NCBI RefSeq assembly: GCF_001549985.1
Contig: NZ_LROZ01000002.1
Span: 62,001-126,000 of the forward strand
Reading direction: 5' to 3'
From: Myroides odoratus
Lineage (GTDB): Bacteria > Bacteroidota > Bacteroidia > Flavobacteriales > Flavobacteriaceae
Length of the DNA stretch: 64,000 nt
Numbering within the stretch: position 1 is the first letter of the stretch; the number at the start of each line of letters is the position of its first letter. Shown here piece after piece: positions 47,446-55,438 of this stretch. A program made the position numbers and the translations under genes. The notes beneath the pieces were generated by a model. It was not told the origin of the DNA. It worked only from the letters and a program-made list of their open reading frames with translations, and ran no database searches.

Positions 47446-47997
47446 ATGAAAGCACTAAACAAACCCATAAGCGACAAGAAGAAAACAGCTGTTGTACCTG
47501 CTGCGAAGTCTCGTATTGCATCTTCTAGCAACACAACAAAGACTAGAGCTGCACAAAAAGCAACCAGTAGAAAATCAACTGCTTTGGAGAAATTCTCTCC
47601 TGCTTGGGTGGTGTTACATCCCAAAGATTCCCCAGACTATAAACTTGAATTGATCGCTAAAATCAGAGAAGGGGTTAAAAAAATGGAATGGAAAGAATTA
47701 ATTTCAGCTATTGGGGCTACAGAGAAAGAGTTTGAATTCATCTTACCTACGTCGATTAGCAGCATGCAAAAGAAAGAGGTTTACAGCTTACAGACTTCTG
47801 AGCGAATTTATGAGATTTCGAGGTTGTTTGGATTGGGTTCTGAAGTTTTTGACAGCCTTGAGCAATTTAAAAACTGGCTTCTAACGCCTTCTAAGGCCTT
47901 GGGACACAAAAAACCATTTGAACTATTGGACAGCAGTTTTGGTTTTGAAATTGTAGAAAATGAAATTGCGCGAATCCAATATAACGTATATAGCTAA
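47446..47997 (+). CDS. Xre/MbcA/ParS-type antitoxin (DUF2384)
   Basis: The 183-residue protein starts with a Lys/Ser/Thr-rich low-complexity segment (to about residue 55), then a helical domain with 'VKKMEWKELISAIGATEKEFEFILPTSISSMQKKEVYSLQTSERIYEISRLFGLGSEVFDSLEQFKNWLLTPSKALGHKKPFELLDSSFGFEIVENEIARI'. The segment from 'ERIYEISRLFGLG' to 'GFEIVENEI' is the DUF2384/ParS toxin-binding signature. It is coupled to the RES gene through an ATG/TAA overlap. This is the antitoxin of a RES-Xre module. Confidence 0.9.
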   Translation: MKALNKPISDKKKTAVVPAAKSRIASSSNTTKTRAAQKATSRKSTALEKFSPAWVVLHPKDSPDYKLELIAKIREGVKKMEWKELISAIGATEKEFEFILPTSISSMQKKEVYSLQTSERIYEISRLFGLGSEVFDSLEQFKNWLLTPSKALGHKKPFELLDSSFGFEIVENEIARIQYNVYS

Positions 47998-48464
47998 TGG
48001 TGGTTTATCGCGTTGCCAATGCAAAATATAAGGATGCTACACTTTCTGGTATTGGTGCAGAAAAAGTGGGTGGTCGTTGGAATGAAATCGGAACACGGGC
48101 GGTCTATTGTTCAGAAAATATCGCCTTAGCCTTATTGGAATACTATGTGCATTCCGAAAATATTGCCAATCTACCTCAGCATATTTTAGTTGCTAAGATT
48201 GAAATACCCGATGATTTTATGATCACCGAATTGGTCGATTTACCAGAACAATGGAATCAATACCCCTATTCTACTAAAACGACAGCCGTTTTTACCACAC
48301 TAGCGCAAGACAGAAATTTCTTCGGTTTGAAAGTTCCCTCTACGCTTATTCCTTTGGAGTGTAATTTCATTTTAAACCCCTTGTATAAAAACTTTGGTCA
48401 GATTGAAATTATAGAGTTCTTGGAACTTCCCATTGATCAACGATTAAAAACAGATAAACATTAA
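47997..48464 (+). CDS. RES-domain toxin
   Basis: This 155-residue RES protein carries the catalytic Arg-Glu-Ser layout: 'VVYRVANAKYKDATLSGIGAEKVGGRWNEIGTRAVYCSENIALALLEYYVH' with R4, E in 'LLEYYVH', and 'VPSTLIPLECNFILNP' with the Ser. RES toxins degrade NAD+ or ADP-ribosylate targets and cause growth arrest. It overlaps the antitoxin stop codon (TAATG). Confidence 0.92.
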   Translation: MVVYRVANAKYKDATLSGIGAEKVGGRWNEIGTRAVYCSENIALALLEYYVHSENIANLPQHILVAKIEIPDDFMITELVDLPEQWNQYPYSTKTTAVFTTLAQDRNFFGLKVPSTLIPLECNFILNPLYKNFGQIEIIEFLELPIDQRLKTDKH

Positions 48465-48478
48465 TCATATCTAATCCT

Positions 48479-48506
48479 AAAAATCCGCTGCGTAGCGGAT
48501 TTTTTA
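48479..48506. terminator. Terminator after the RES gene
   Basis: AAATCCGCT pairs with AGCGGATTT around GCGT, followed by T residues. It also lies before the opposite-strand stop codon at 48516, so it may serve both. Confidence 0.88.
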
Positions 48507-48515
48507 TTATCCATC

Positions 48516-48854
48516 TTATACTTCTTCAAGGATAGATGTTCCTTTTGAATAATCCCCAGAGGTCCATTCCCATACTTCATGTAAGCGTATTTTTCCATGT
48601 ACACCTACTTCAGGTGTAGATCGACAAATCCCCGTCATCAGTTCGCCTTTATCATTGATTTGATGATACCGCATATTGATTATTCCCTGCTCATCTACCA
48701 GTCCCAATATATGACCATATGCAATTTTTCCACCACTATACACAGCCGTCAGTCTGTTTCCCTCTTGTTTATAGTGAAAAACTGTTTCATTGGAAGTTTC
48801 CCCATTGGGCGTATTACTCACAGGTCGAAAGGTTTTATTGTTGTAGTTTATCAT
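48516..48854 (-). CDS. Small beta-rich conserved hypothetical protein
   Basis: The 112-residue protein lacks a signal peptide. It looks like a stack of strands: 'TVFHYKQEGNRLTAVYSGGKIAYGHILGLVDEQGIINMRYHQINDKGELMTGICRSTPEV' and ends 'IRLHEVWEWTSGDYSKGTSILEEV'. Homologues in Flavobacteria are sometimes labelled N-acetylglutamate synthase, which I do not see supported here. A small barrel-like binding protein is plausible. Function unknown. Confidence 0.72.
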   Translation of the reverse strand: MINYNNKTFRPVSNTPNGETSNETVFHYKQEGNRLTAVYSGGKIAYGHILGLVDEQGIINMRYHQINDKGELMTGICRSTPEVGVHGKIRLHEVWEWTSGDYSKGTSILEEV

Positions 48855-49021
48855 GGCTGCTCTGTATTCTTTTTCTTATGTAAAGGCTAATATAGTTAAA
48901 AAACAAATGCCCGATTTCACAAACCTCACAACTCTCACAAAAAACTTCAAAATTAACCTCCACAGAATAAACCACTTACATTATTTACGCAAAAAAAGCA
49001 GTAAATATCCCTAACAACCCC

Positions 49022-49051
49022 TTGTGTTGCACACAAATTATACTATATTTG
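49022..49051 (+). promoter_or_regulatory. Promoter of tRNA-Ser
   Basis: TTG (49022-49024), 19 bases, TATATTTG (49044-49051). This is a full consensus promoter ending 32 bases before the mature tRNA. Confidence 0.75.
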
Positions 49052-49082
49052 CACTCGCAATACGGAAGTAAAGCAGACCACT

Positions 49083-49167
49083 GGAGAAATGGCAGAGTGG
49101 TCGATTGCGGCAGTCTTGAAAACTGTTGACTGTAACAGGTCCGGGGGTTCGAATCCCTCTTTCTCCG
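49083..49167 (+). tRNA. tRNA-Ser (anticodon UGA)
   Basis: The acceptor stem GGAGAAA pairs with TTTCTCC. The anticodon loop CTTGAAA gives UGA at its centre, and there is a long variable arm as in serine tRNAs. The T-arm contains GGTTCGAATCC. No CCA is encoded. It carries its own promoter and terminator. The 3' end (from 49155) recurs at 59639, so this tRNA is a probable integration site. Confidence 0.95.
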
Positions 49168-49205
49168 CGAAGAAAACCGATAACGAAAGTTATCGGTTTT
49201 TTTAT
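49155..49205 (+). other. Putative attL: tRNA 3' end plus terminator
   Basis: This 51-base stretch (CCCTCTTTCTCCGC, then AAGAAAACCGAT, then GAAAGTTATCGG and the T-run) matches 59639-59689 with about three differences. The start of the repeat inside the T-arm of tRNA-Ser is typical of site-specific integration. It includes the terminator stem AAAACCGATAAC/GTTATCGGTTTT. Confidence 0.75.
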
Positions 49206-49209
49206 TTTT

Positions 49210-50115
49210 AGGGCATGCCGAAAGTTTTACTTTCGAGCATGGACGACAATAAAAAAAGTACAATACCGAGTGTAACGAGGAATTGGTTTTCTTTGTGTCT
49301 AATTATCCTGTTTGGGATCTATAATCCCTCCTTCCTTTTGAGATAAATTTCCATTTACTGCTACATTTATCCCATTTTTTTCTCCTTCATCGGAATGACA
49401 TACCAAACGGGGTACTGTGTGGAGTGACGGTGCAGAGTAACGAGTATTATATTCACCCCAGTAACCACCCAGCATGTCTCCCTGAGGCACGAAGGGTCGC
49501 ATCCAGCGCTCATGCCATACTATGCTATACCATGCTATGCAAAGGGATTAGCTGGAATTACACGCGTTGAGTGACGGATGCGATTTATCTCACCTATTTT
49601 ATATTTGTTTTGGTGTTCGATGAATCTTCACTGCGTTTCGATTTCTCCTTTGTCGGGATGACATACCAGGCGGGGTACTGTGTGGAGTGACGGATGCGAT
49701 TTATCTCACCTATTTTATATTGGCTTTGGTGTTCGATGAATCTACACTACGTTCCGATTTCTCCTTCGTCAGGATGGCATACTAGATGGGGTACTGTGTG
49801 GAGTGACGGTGCAGAGTAACGAGTATTGTATTTACCCCAGTAACCACCCAGCATGTCACCCTGAAAATAAAAAAGTCTATTCAACTTTTGTCATCCTGAC
49901 GAAGGAAGGAGAAGGGTCGCATCCAGTGCTCATGCCATACTATGTGCTATACTATGCAAAGGGATTAGCTGGAATAACAAGTGTTGAGTGACGGATGCGA
50001 TTTATCTCACCTATTTTATATTTGTTTTGGTGTTCGATGAATCTTCACTGCGTTTCGATTTCTCCTTTGTCGGGATGACATACCAGACGGGGTACTGTGT
50101 GGAGTGACAGATTGA
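49210..50115. repeat. Composite repeat region (R8) with long repeated blocks
   Basis: Three copies of the ATCTCACCTATTTTATAT / GGTGTTCGATGAATC unit (about 49587-49650, 49700-49762, 50002-50062) are joined with TCTCCTTTGTCGGGATGACA / GGGGTACTGTGTGGAGTGAC blocks (four, starting at about 49380, 49644, 49762 and 50062). Larger blocks with ACCCAGCATGTC, GGGTCGCATCCAG and CATGCCATACTATG also occur twice. The piece TTGAGTGACGGATGCGA is the reverse complement of a block at 5.2-5.4 kb. Between 50116 and 50340 I see no gene. Confidence 0.85.
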
Positions 50116-50341
50116 GAAAGTATGATTATAGGTAAATGGTAAGAAGATAGTAAGGGGTAACATTGGTAAAAAGGCCTAAAACCCTTGCTGATACTTACTT
50201 TCCCCTTACAAACCCTTTACATGCTCTTTGTTATTTTATTACAAAACATTAAAATTCAGTTATTTATGATTTTATAATTCGGAAAAGAAAGGAAAAAAAC
50301 TCTTTTTTTATCCCTTAATTGGAAGAGAACGGAAAGGGGGA

Positions 50342-50372
50342 TTGTCCGTGTTTTTCTGCTTTTTTAGTTTTG
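50342..50372 (+). promoter_or_regulatory. Promoter of the DUF6266 gene
   Basis: TTG (50342-50344), 20 bases, TAGTTTTG (50365-50372). Consensus match; the ATG is 75 bases further on. Confidence 0.65.
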
Positions 50373-50446
50373 TATCGAGTTCAATAGTAAAGCTAGCTAC
50401 TAGGTATGACTCATAAAAAAGGAATAACCATTTAAAATGCAAAATT

Positions 50447-51076
50447 ATGGGAAAAATGAATAATGGATTAACAGGAGGTTTTAGTGGTAAAGTAGGAACA
50501 CTTGTGGGATCAAACCTAAACGGGCAAAATATCATTCGAAATGCACCTAAAAAAAGTAGTAAAAAACCAACGGCTGCACAGTTGAGTCATCGTCAAAAAT
50601 TTAAATTAGTGTCCAATTTTTTACGACCCTTAAACGGCTTACTTAAACGCCATTTTGGACCTGTTCAAGAATTAAAGTCTAATGTAAATTTAGCTTTAGC
50701 CTATCACCTTCAAGAAGCCGTAAGTCCAGTAGAAGAAGGATTTATTGTAAACTTGAGTAAGGTTGTAATAAGCAAGGGAATTTTGCAAACTATCTTTGTG
50801 GATACTGTCGCTATTGTAAACAAAGAGCTGACTATCACTTGGAATGCAAATTTAGTTTTTGGTGCTGTAAATAAAGCAGATCTACTGACTGTAGTACTGT
50901 ATCGAAAAGCAACTCAGTCCATGTTTATTTTGGAGCAGGTAGCAGAACGTGACGCGGGTGAATTTAAGGTTCAACTTCCTGCTAATTTTGAAGATACAGG
51001 CTACGGTATTTGGGCCTTCTTGACCGATGTGGACCTGGTAGAATGTAGTACAAGTGTGTTTTTAGGAGAATATTAA
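50447..51076 (+). CDS. DUF6266 family protein
   Basis: This 209-residue protein begins with the DUF6266 signature 'MNNGLTGGFSGKVGTLVGSNLNGQNIIRNAPKKSSKKPTAAQLSHRQKFKLVSNFLRPLNGLLKRHFG', with basic residues that may bind nucleic acids or other charged partners. The rest is predicted strand-rich. Members are common in Flavobacteria and Bacteroidetes and often occur on mobile DNA, but no role is known to me. It has its own promoter and hairpin terminator and lies within the putative island. Confidence 0.82.
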   Translation: MGKMNNGLTGGFSGKVGTLVGSNLNGQNIIRNAPKKSSKKPTAAQLSHRQKFKLVSNFLRPLNGLLKRHFGPVQELKSNVNLALAYHLQEAVSPVEEGFIVNLSKVVISKGILQTIFVDTVAIVNKELTITWNANLVFGAVNKADLLTVVLYRKATQSMFILEQVAERDAGEFKVQLPANFEDTGYGIWAFLTDVDLVECSTSVFLGEY

Positions 51077-51083
51077 TACAAAC

Positions 51084-51140
51084 AAAGCATCGCATCTATT
51101 TTCACTGTGTATTGGATGAACTAGTATGCGATGCTTTTTT
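51084..51140 (+). terminator. Terminator of the DUF6266 gene
   Basis: AAGCATCGCAT pairs with ATGCGATGCTT around a loop of about 30 bases, then TTTTT. The loop is long, so confidence is moderate. Confidence 0.6.
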
Positions 51141-51247
51141 TGAAGTTCTTTTTCCTATATTTAATCTTTGTTTGGATTTTCTTCTCTTATTGAAGAATTA
51201 AACCCCTCCAATCTACATCCCTAAATGTCCCTTCTAAAAAAGAATAC

Positions 51248-52690
51248 ATGAGAAAACGACTATTCTTATTTTGCCTATTGGCTTTTACACAGCTTTCAAT
51301 TGCACAGGAAATCCTACAGTTTAAAGTAAGTAAACCTTATTGTGTATTTAATTTCATGGAAACAATGACCACTCAGCAAGGAGTTTCCCCTACCCTGAGA
51401 GATTACATTGTACCGAACGTCGCAAAGGATAGCGTTTTTCGACAACTTTGTATTGATTTCCAAAATTTAAAACTGAATTACCACTATCAATTAGAGGGGT
51501 ATCCTGCAAATAGAAATTCGTATCGGTCAACACAGGATTTGCTCATTATCGCTTTAGTCAATGCCAATACGATAGACGAATTTAAACAGCGGTCGATTGG
51601 GATTTTACCCCATAGTGAACAGCAAAAATTAGTGACTATTCTCAAACAAGCAGAAACGTATTACGATCTTCTAATCTGGGATGATTACGAAGAAAGTATA
51701 TTGGAACAACGAAAAAAATTAGAAACATACGTTCCTCAAGCATCGGAAATATTTGATAAAATCCGCCATTTTTATCGTTCCACTTGGACGGCAGATATTC
51801 CTTTTCTCGTTAGTCTTTACCCCATTCCTGGACAGAAGGGAATTTCAACAGCTACACCACATGCCAATAGTCTTTGTATTGGTGTTTTGACGAATGATAC
51901 CCGAGGTGTCGAACGAATGGGCGTTGTTTTTCACGAAATGTGTCATGTGCTTTTTAATGAACAAACGCCAGAATTTCAGCAGCAACTCGATCAGTGGTTT
52001 GAAACAAATACCTCTCCATACAAGCAGTATGCCTATAACTTTTTTGATGAAGCCTTAGCTACAGCCATAGGAAACGGTTGGGTGCATAAAAACATCAGTG
52101 GAAGCTTACTTACAAAAGATTGGTATAACAATGAATATATCAATGGATTTGCAAAAGAACTCTACCCATCCGTTGAGGAATACCTAGCCAAACAGCAACC
52201 AATAGATCAACCTTTTATTGATCATGCCATCGCTTTATTTGCAGCAAAGTTTCCCAATACACGAACAGATTATAGCGTGCTACTCAATCGAGTTTCCATT
52301 TACACGGATGCCGAAACTAACATAGAAAGAACAGAAATAAGACAAGCTTTTGGGCAACATTTTCAAATGACGCACAGCAGTTTATCCTCTCCTATTTTAG
52401 CTCCACAAAATTTGGAATCGCTACAAAGTAGTCCTCAAACGCAATTGGTTATTATAGACAAAAATCATCATGAAACATTGAAAGCTCTAAAAGAGATATT
52501 TCCGCAATTGTCCAAACTATCGACCACTGATCTGACAGATCATACCCTGCTAAGTTTTTACGATCACCTGAATAAACCCATTATTATTTTATACACCATC
52601 AATGACCAGGGAATGGAAACATTGGTGCAACAAATGAAAACGTTACAATTTTTTGATAGGAAGAAAATCATCCAGCACAAGGTCGAGTAA
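51248..52690 (+). CDS. Exported zinc metallopeptidase-like protein (HExxH)
   Basis: The 480-residue product has a signal peptide ('LFLFCLLAFTQLSIAQ'). It holds 'GVVFHEMCHVLFNEQ' (HEMCH, about residues 229-233) and about 35 residues later 'YAYNFFDEALATAIGNGW' with Glu268, the spacing and surroundings of gluzincin peptidases. The C-terminal about 100 residues contain no clear domain. I do not recognise a named family. Location should be the periplasm or outer surface. It is not part of an evident operon and lies within the putative island. Peptidase activity is inferred from the motif only. Confidence 0.78.
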   Translation: MRKRLFLFCLLAFTQLSIAQEILQFKVSKPYCVFNFMETMTTQQGVSPTLRDYIVPNVAKDSVFRQLCIDFQNLKLNYHYQLEGYPANRNSYRSTQDLLIIALVNANTIDEFKQRSIGILPHSEQQKLVTILKQAETYYDLLIWDDYEESILEQRKKLETYVPQASEIFDKIRHFYRSTWTADIPFLVSLYPIPGQKGISTATPHANSLCIGVLTNDTRGVERMGVVFHEMCHVLFNEQTPEFQQQLDQWFETNTSPYKQYAYNFFDEALATAIGNGWVHKNISGSLLTKDWYNNEYINGFAKELYPSVEEYLAKQQPIDQPFIDHAIALFAAKFPNTRTDYSVLLNRVSIYTDAETNIERTEIRQAFGQHFQMTHSSLSSPILAPQNLESLQSSPQTQLVIIDKNHHETLKALKEIFPQLSKLSTTDLTDHTLLSFYDHLNKPIIILYTINDQGMETLVQQMKTLQFFDRKKIIQHKVE

Positions 52691-52851
52691 TGGATTATAA
52701 TTCTTACAAATTCAACTGTACTACAAGTGGATTATCAATTGGTGTTTATAATATGAAACGAATAGGGTATATAAACTGTATTCATCGTAGACGAAACATA
52801 GTATAAAGGTTGAAAAAGTTACCATAAAGGTAACAGCAAGTGATGTTTTGA

Positions 52852-53001
52852 GGCACTCGAAATTATATTCGTGCTATCAAAACGACTTGCTCTTGCAGCC
52901 AGCTGGAAAACTACTCCGAAGTCGTTAGTTTTTGTTTAAAGTGTAGGTTTACTCAAACTATTGAGGGGTTTACGGAATTTTATAAACAGAAATTTAACTA
53001 A
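52852..53001 (+). pseudogene. Possible 3' remnant of a lost gene
   Basis: Following an in-frame TGA, the frame 'GTRNYIRAIKTTCSCSQLENYSEV' continues through 'VSFCLKCRFTQTIEGF' to 'YKQKFN' and TAA, 49 codons without a start codon. The amino-acid composition (Cys, Tyr, Lys, Phe) looks protein-like. The parent gene is not recognised. Confidence 0.3.
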
Positions 53002-53226
53002 TTATAGGACTTTTCGGCATTTAACTTCTGACGTTTTGTATACTGGCATAAACGAAACAATGGTGACGGTTGGAGTGTAATGTCTTTTTGCATTGTTTTT
53101 TAAGTCGAAGGACAGCTCTTTGATTGCTGAGTCATGAGGCAAACAATGTGCTGAAAGTGCGTAGGCAAAAACAACGCAAAAAGTATGACAGTTGCAAACG
53201 GTGGCAATGCCATAGGATGCAGCAAC

Positions 53227-53269
53227 AAAAAACGGCTTTACATAGGGTTGCTAAATAAAGCCGTTTTTC
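53227..53269. terminator. Bidirectional terminator downstream of the HNH gene
   Basis: AAAAACGGCTTTA pairs with TAAAGCCGTTTTT around a 17-base loop. It lies 39 bases beyond the HNH gene stop codon (minus strand), with T and A runs on both sides. Confidence 0.75.
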
Positions 53270-53307
53270 TTCTTGAAGTGGCAAAGCGTGGAAAACTATA
53301 ACAATAA

Positions 53308-54393
53308 TTAAAGTAACCCTTTTTTACTTAACATATTCTGATATATTCCAGTCAAATATGCATCACTTGCATTTTGAACTAAGTGATTTATAAAACTTCT
53401 GTAAGCCTTATATCCTGGATATTTTTTCTTCATAAACGAAGCTTTCCAATAAAGCAGGTTTGTTTTAAATGATTCCAAATCTGACGCATGGTTTAAAAAG
53501 TCGTGATCATCAATAAATTCAACATATGTATTTTGCCACATAGTCAAAATATTTTTTTCCACAAAACTATTGTATCGACTTTTTATATTAAATGTTTCAT
53601 CCCAGCTTTCAAAATCATCTATTTCATTAGCAACTTTAGCTTCAATTAAAAATTGCCAACTTCCATATTCTTGTTCAAAAGAGGGTTCTTCAATAAAAGC
53701 AAATCTAGCATTAATACCGTTATAGTTCTTATATGGATAGTATGCTAATTTTCTTTCCCCATTTTCATTGATTAAAATGTTTTTATTGCCTTTTGCTGGT
53801 CTAGAATTACACTTATCACCTATTGGGATAAGATTATTAAAATTAACAGATGAAAAAGGAAAAATATCTTGACAAAGCCAATGGTCTAAAGCTAATCGAG
53901 CTTGTCCATCTAAATTTAAAAAACCTTCTAAACCACAAATTGGACATACTTCAATCTTATGGTGAGTAATGAATTTATCAATCGAAGTACCAATAGTTAT
54001 ATTCACATAGTTTGTAAATAAATGATAATTACTAGAAGTGTTGTATAAATAAGAGAACAGATTTTCGATTGGCTGCTTCAAAGAGGCATGAATATCATTG
54101 ATTGTAATTATTTCTAAAGTTTGGTCATGACCACAGATTCTTTCTATTTCATTACTATCTTTAAAAGCTTTAATTATTTTATCTCTTTCATCTTTTGCTG
54201 CAATAAGTTTATAAGCATCATATACAGCCTTGAATTTTTTTTGCAAATCTGTATTCTGAAAAACTTGTATTGACCAATTAGGAAACAGATGATTTCCAAA
54301 ACTTTCACTTTCTTCTATTTTCTTAAAAAAATATTTAGGTATACTATGTAAAACTGCTATTCTAGTCTTTACTTTCTGTATGTTTAAAATCAT
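53308..54393 (-). CDS. HNH endonuclease family protein
   Basis: This 361-residue protein has an HNH/zinc-ribbon core: 'CPICG' at residues 150-154, 'LDHWLCQDIFPF' (D170-H171), 'FNNLIPIGDKCNSRPAKGNKN' (N187, D193, K194, C195-N196). This is the DH...N...CN-type HNH site that cuts DNA or RNA. The N-terminal 140 and C-terminal 150 residues are not recognised. It begins inside the small gene upstream (32-base overlap), so the two are one unit. In a putative island, a defence nuclease is a reasonable but unproven guess. No ATPase or methylase is adjacent. Confidence 0.82.
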   Translation of the reverse strand: MILNIQKVKTRIAVLHSIPKYFFKKIEESESFGNHLFPNWSIQVFQNTDLQKKFKAVYDAYKLIAAKDERDKIIKAFKDSNEIERICGHDQTLEIITINDIHASLKQPIENLFSYLYNTSSNYHLFTNYVNITIGTSIDKFITHHKIEVCPICGLEGFLNLDGQARLALDHWLCQDIFPFSSVNFNNLIPIGDKCNSRPAKGNKNILINENGERKLAYYPYKNYNGINARFAFIEEPSFEQEYGSWQFLIEAKVANEIDDFESWDETFNIKSRYNSFVEKNILTMWQNTYVEFIDDHDFLNHASDLESFKTNLLYWKASFMKKKYPGYKAYRSFINHLVQNASDAYLTGIYQNMLSKKGLL

Positions 54394-54670
54394 TGTTATC
54401 TTCTGTTAATTCGAAAATTTTTTTAAAAATAAACTGTTTCTGACTAGATTCTCCATAAAAATCGACAGCACTTCTTAACTGATCCAATGAACCTGATTTA
54501 ATCAACTCTTTCATCTCATCAAAAGATTGAGCTGATATCATTTGAGTCTTAAAAATATTTTTTAAAATATAATCTACTCCCGCACCATAAGTATTAATTC
54601 CTAACTGTGAAGCTTTTTTAACTTTCAACTTGTTAGTTTCTTCATCCTTATCAAAAAATAAAACAGACAC
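54362..54670 (-). CDS. Small partner gene of the HNH nuclease (unrecognised)
   Basis: A 102-residue reading frame starts at GTG immediately after TAA and reads 'VLFFDKDEETNKLKVKKASQLGINTYGAGVDYILKNIFK'. It is acidic/basic-rich and helical, with no signal peptide or known domain. It overlaps the HNH gene by 32 bases, so translational coupling is likely and it may encode a regulator or antitoxin-like partner. The GTG start is uncertain; the frame could be the 3' part of a longer, damaged gene. Confidence 0.5.
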   Translation of the reverse strand: MSVLFFDKDEETNKLKVKKASQLGINTYGAGVDYILKNIFKTQMISAQSFDEMKELIKSGSLDQLRSAVDFYGESSQKQFIFKKIFELTEDNNDFKHTESKD

Positions 54671-54701
54671 TTATATATTTAGATGTACCAACATATTAAA
54701 C

Positions 54702-54734
54702 AAAAAATCCACTTCAAATGAAGTGGATTTTTTG
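54702..54734 (-). terminator. Terminator of the lipoprotein gene
   Basis: AAAAAATCCACTTCA pairs with TGAAGTGGATTTTTT around two bases, directly after the stop codon of the minus-strand lipoprotein gene. Confidence 0.88.
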
Positions 54735-55151
54735 TTAGTACATTTCTGCCATCATAGAATTAACCTTATTTACTAGTTTAAGCATTCTAGCTAGTTGGTC
54801 AGGAGTCATATCAGATTTAACTCTATCCATTTTCTCACCCAACTCCTCAGCTTTCTCCATAAGTGCTGGTAAATCACCTAAAGCACTCATATCACTATTC
54901 TTGACCTTCTTCATGTAATCCATGTAGTCATTCATATAGCTTTCATAGCTATCAAGCAAATCATCAATATCTCTTGAACTTACTTTACTAGTTGTTTCTT
55001 CTTCATATTCACTAATATCATCCGAAGCATCATCAACAATACTTTCTGATTCATATTTAGTTTCGTTTTCTTTAGATTCTTTTGAGTTACAACCAACAAA
55101 TACAAGTGTTGATAATGATAATATACCTACGATAATTCCTTTTTTGTTCAT
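54735..55151 (-). CDS. Small lipoprotein (DUF6591-like)
   Basis: The 138-residue product has a lipoprotein signal ('GIIVGILSLSTLVFVGCNSKES', Cys21). An acidic, Ser/Glu/Asp-rich linker follows (about 22-55), then a helical domain 'SRDIDDLLDSYESYMNDYMDYMKKVK' and 'LAELxxKMD'-type helices ending 'LVNKVNSMMAEMY'. I recall similar sequences as DUF6591; the function is unknown. It is a single gene with promoter unassigned. Position inside the putative island. Confidence 0.75.
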   Translation of the reverse strand: MNKKGIIVGILSLSTLVFVGCNSKESKENETKYESESIVDDASDDISEYEEETTSKVSSRDIDDLLDSYESYMNDYMDYMKKVKNSDMSALGDLPALMEKAEELGEKMDRVKSDMTPDQLARMLKLVNKVNSMMAEMY

Positions 55152-55339
55152 CAGTTTAAATTTTAAGATTAATTAAATATTCGATTCAACATCATATAAT
55201 ATGATGCAAAACAAAAAGGTATTAAGGAGGTATCTTTAATCGTATAAAATTAAAGAACAACAATTTTCAATCTAAGTATTATTGTACTTGATTTGTTTGT
55301 GTAGTTCTTTAATGTAGTAAGTAATTGTTTTCATTTTTT

Positions 55340-55438
55340 GTGGTATTTTAGGTTTATAAATAAAAGAAGCGTGGACATTGCAAACACACTAAACCTAGGA
55401 ATACCACTCCCTAAAAAAGCAATGAATACAAGCCACGC
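55340..55438. ncRNA. Candidate structured RNA with pseudoknot potential
   Basis: Arm 1: GTGGTATT-TT-AGGTTT (55340-55355) pairs with AAACCT-AGG-AATACCAC (55391-55407), 14 base pairs. Arm 2: GCGTGG-A-CATTGC (55369-55381) inside the loop pairs with GCAATG...CCACGC (55419-55438), 12 base pairs. The two stems interlock, so they form a pseudoknot or are alternatives. A near copy of arm 1 (GTGGTATTTCGGTTT) lies at 55486. Strand is unknown. Bacteroidetes have conserved non-coding RNAs, such as flavo-1, so it might belong to a known family, but I cannot tell. Confidence 0.45.

Larger units (their letters stand above)
52691..53307. other. Gene-free stretch with a terminator and a possible coding remnant
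   Basis: No intact gene is visible. A short in-frame remnant is listed separately (52852-53001). Bases 53041-53215 read as mixed sequence with no frame longer than about 60 codons. A bidirectional terminator closes the stretch. This looks like decayed accessory DNA. Confidence 0.6.

Noticed and set aside
48516..48854. N-acetylglutamate synthase
   Set aside because: The protein is only 112 residues, beta-rich, and lacks the acetyltransferase fold motifs; a name seen in some databases is not supported by the sequence.
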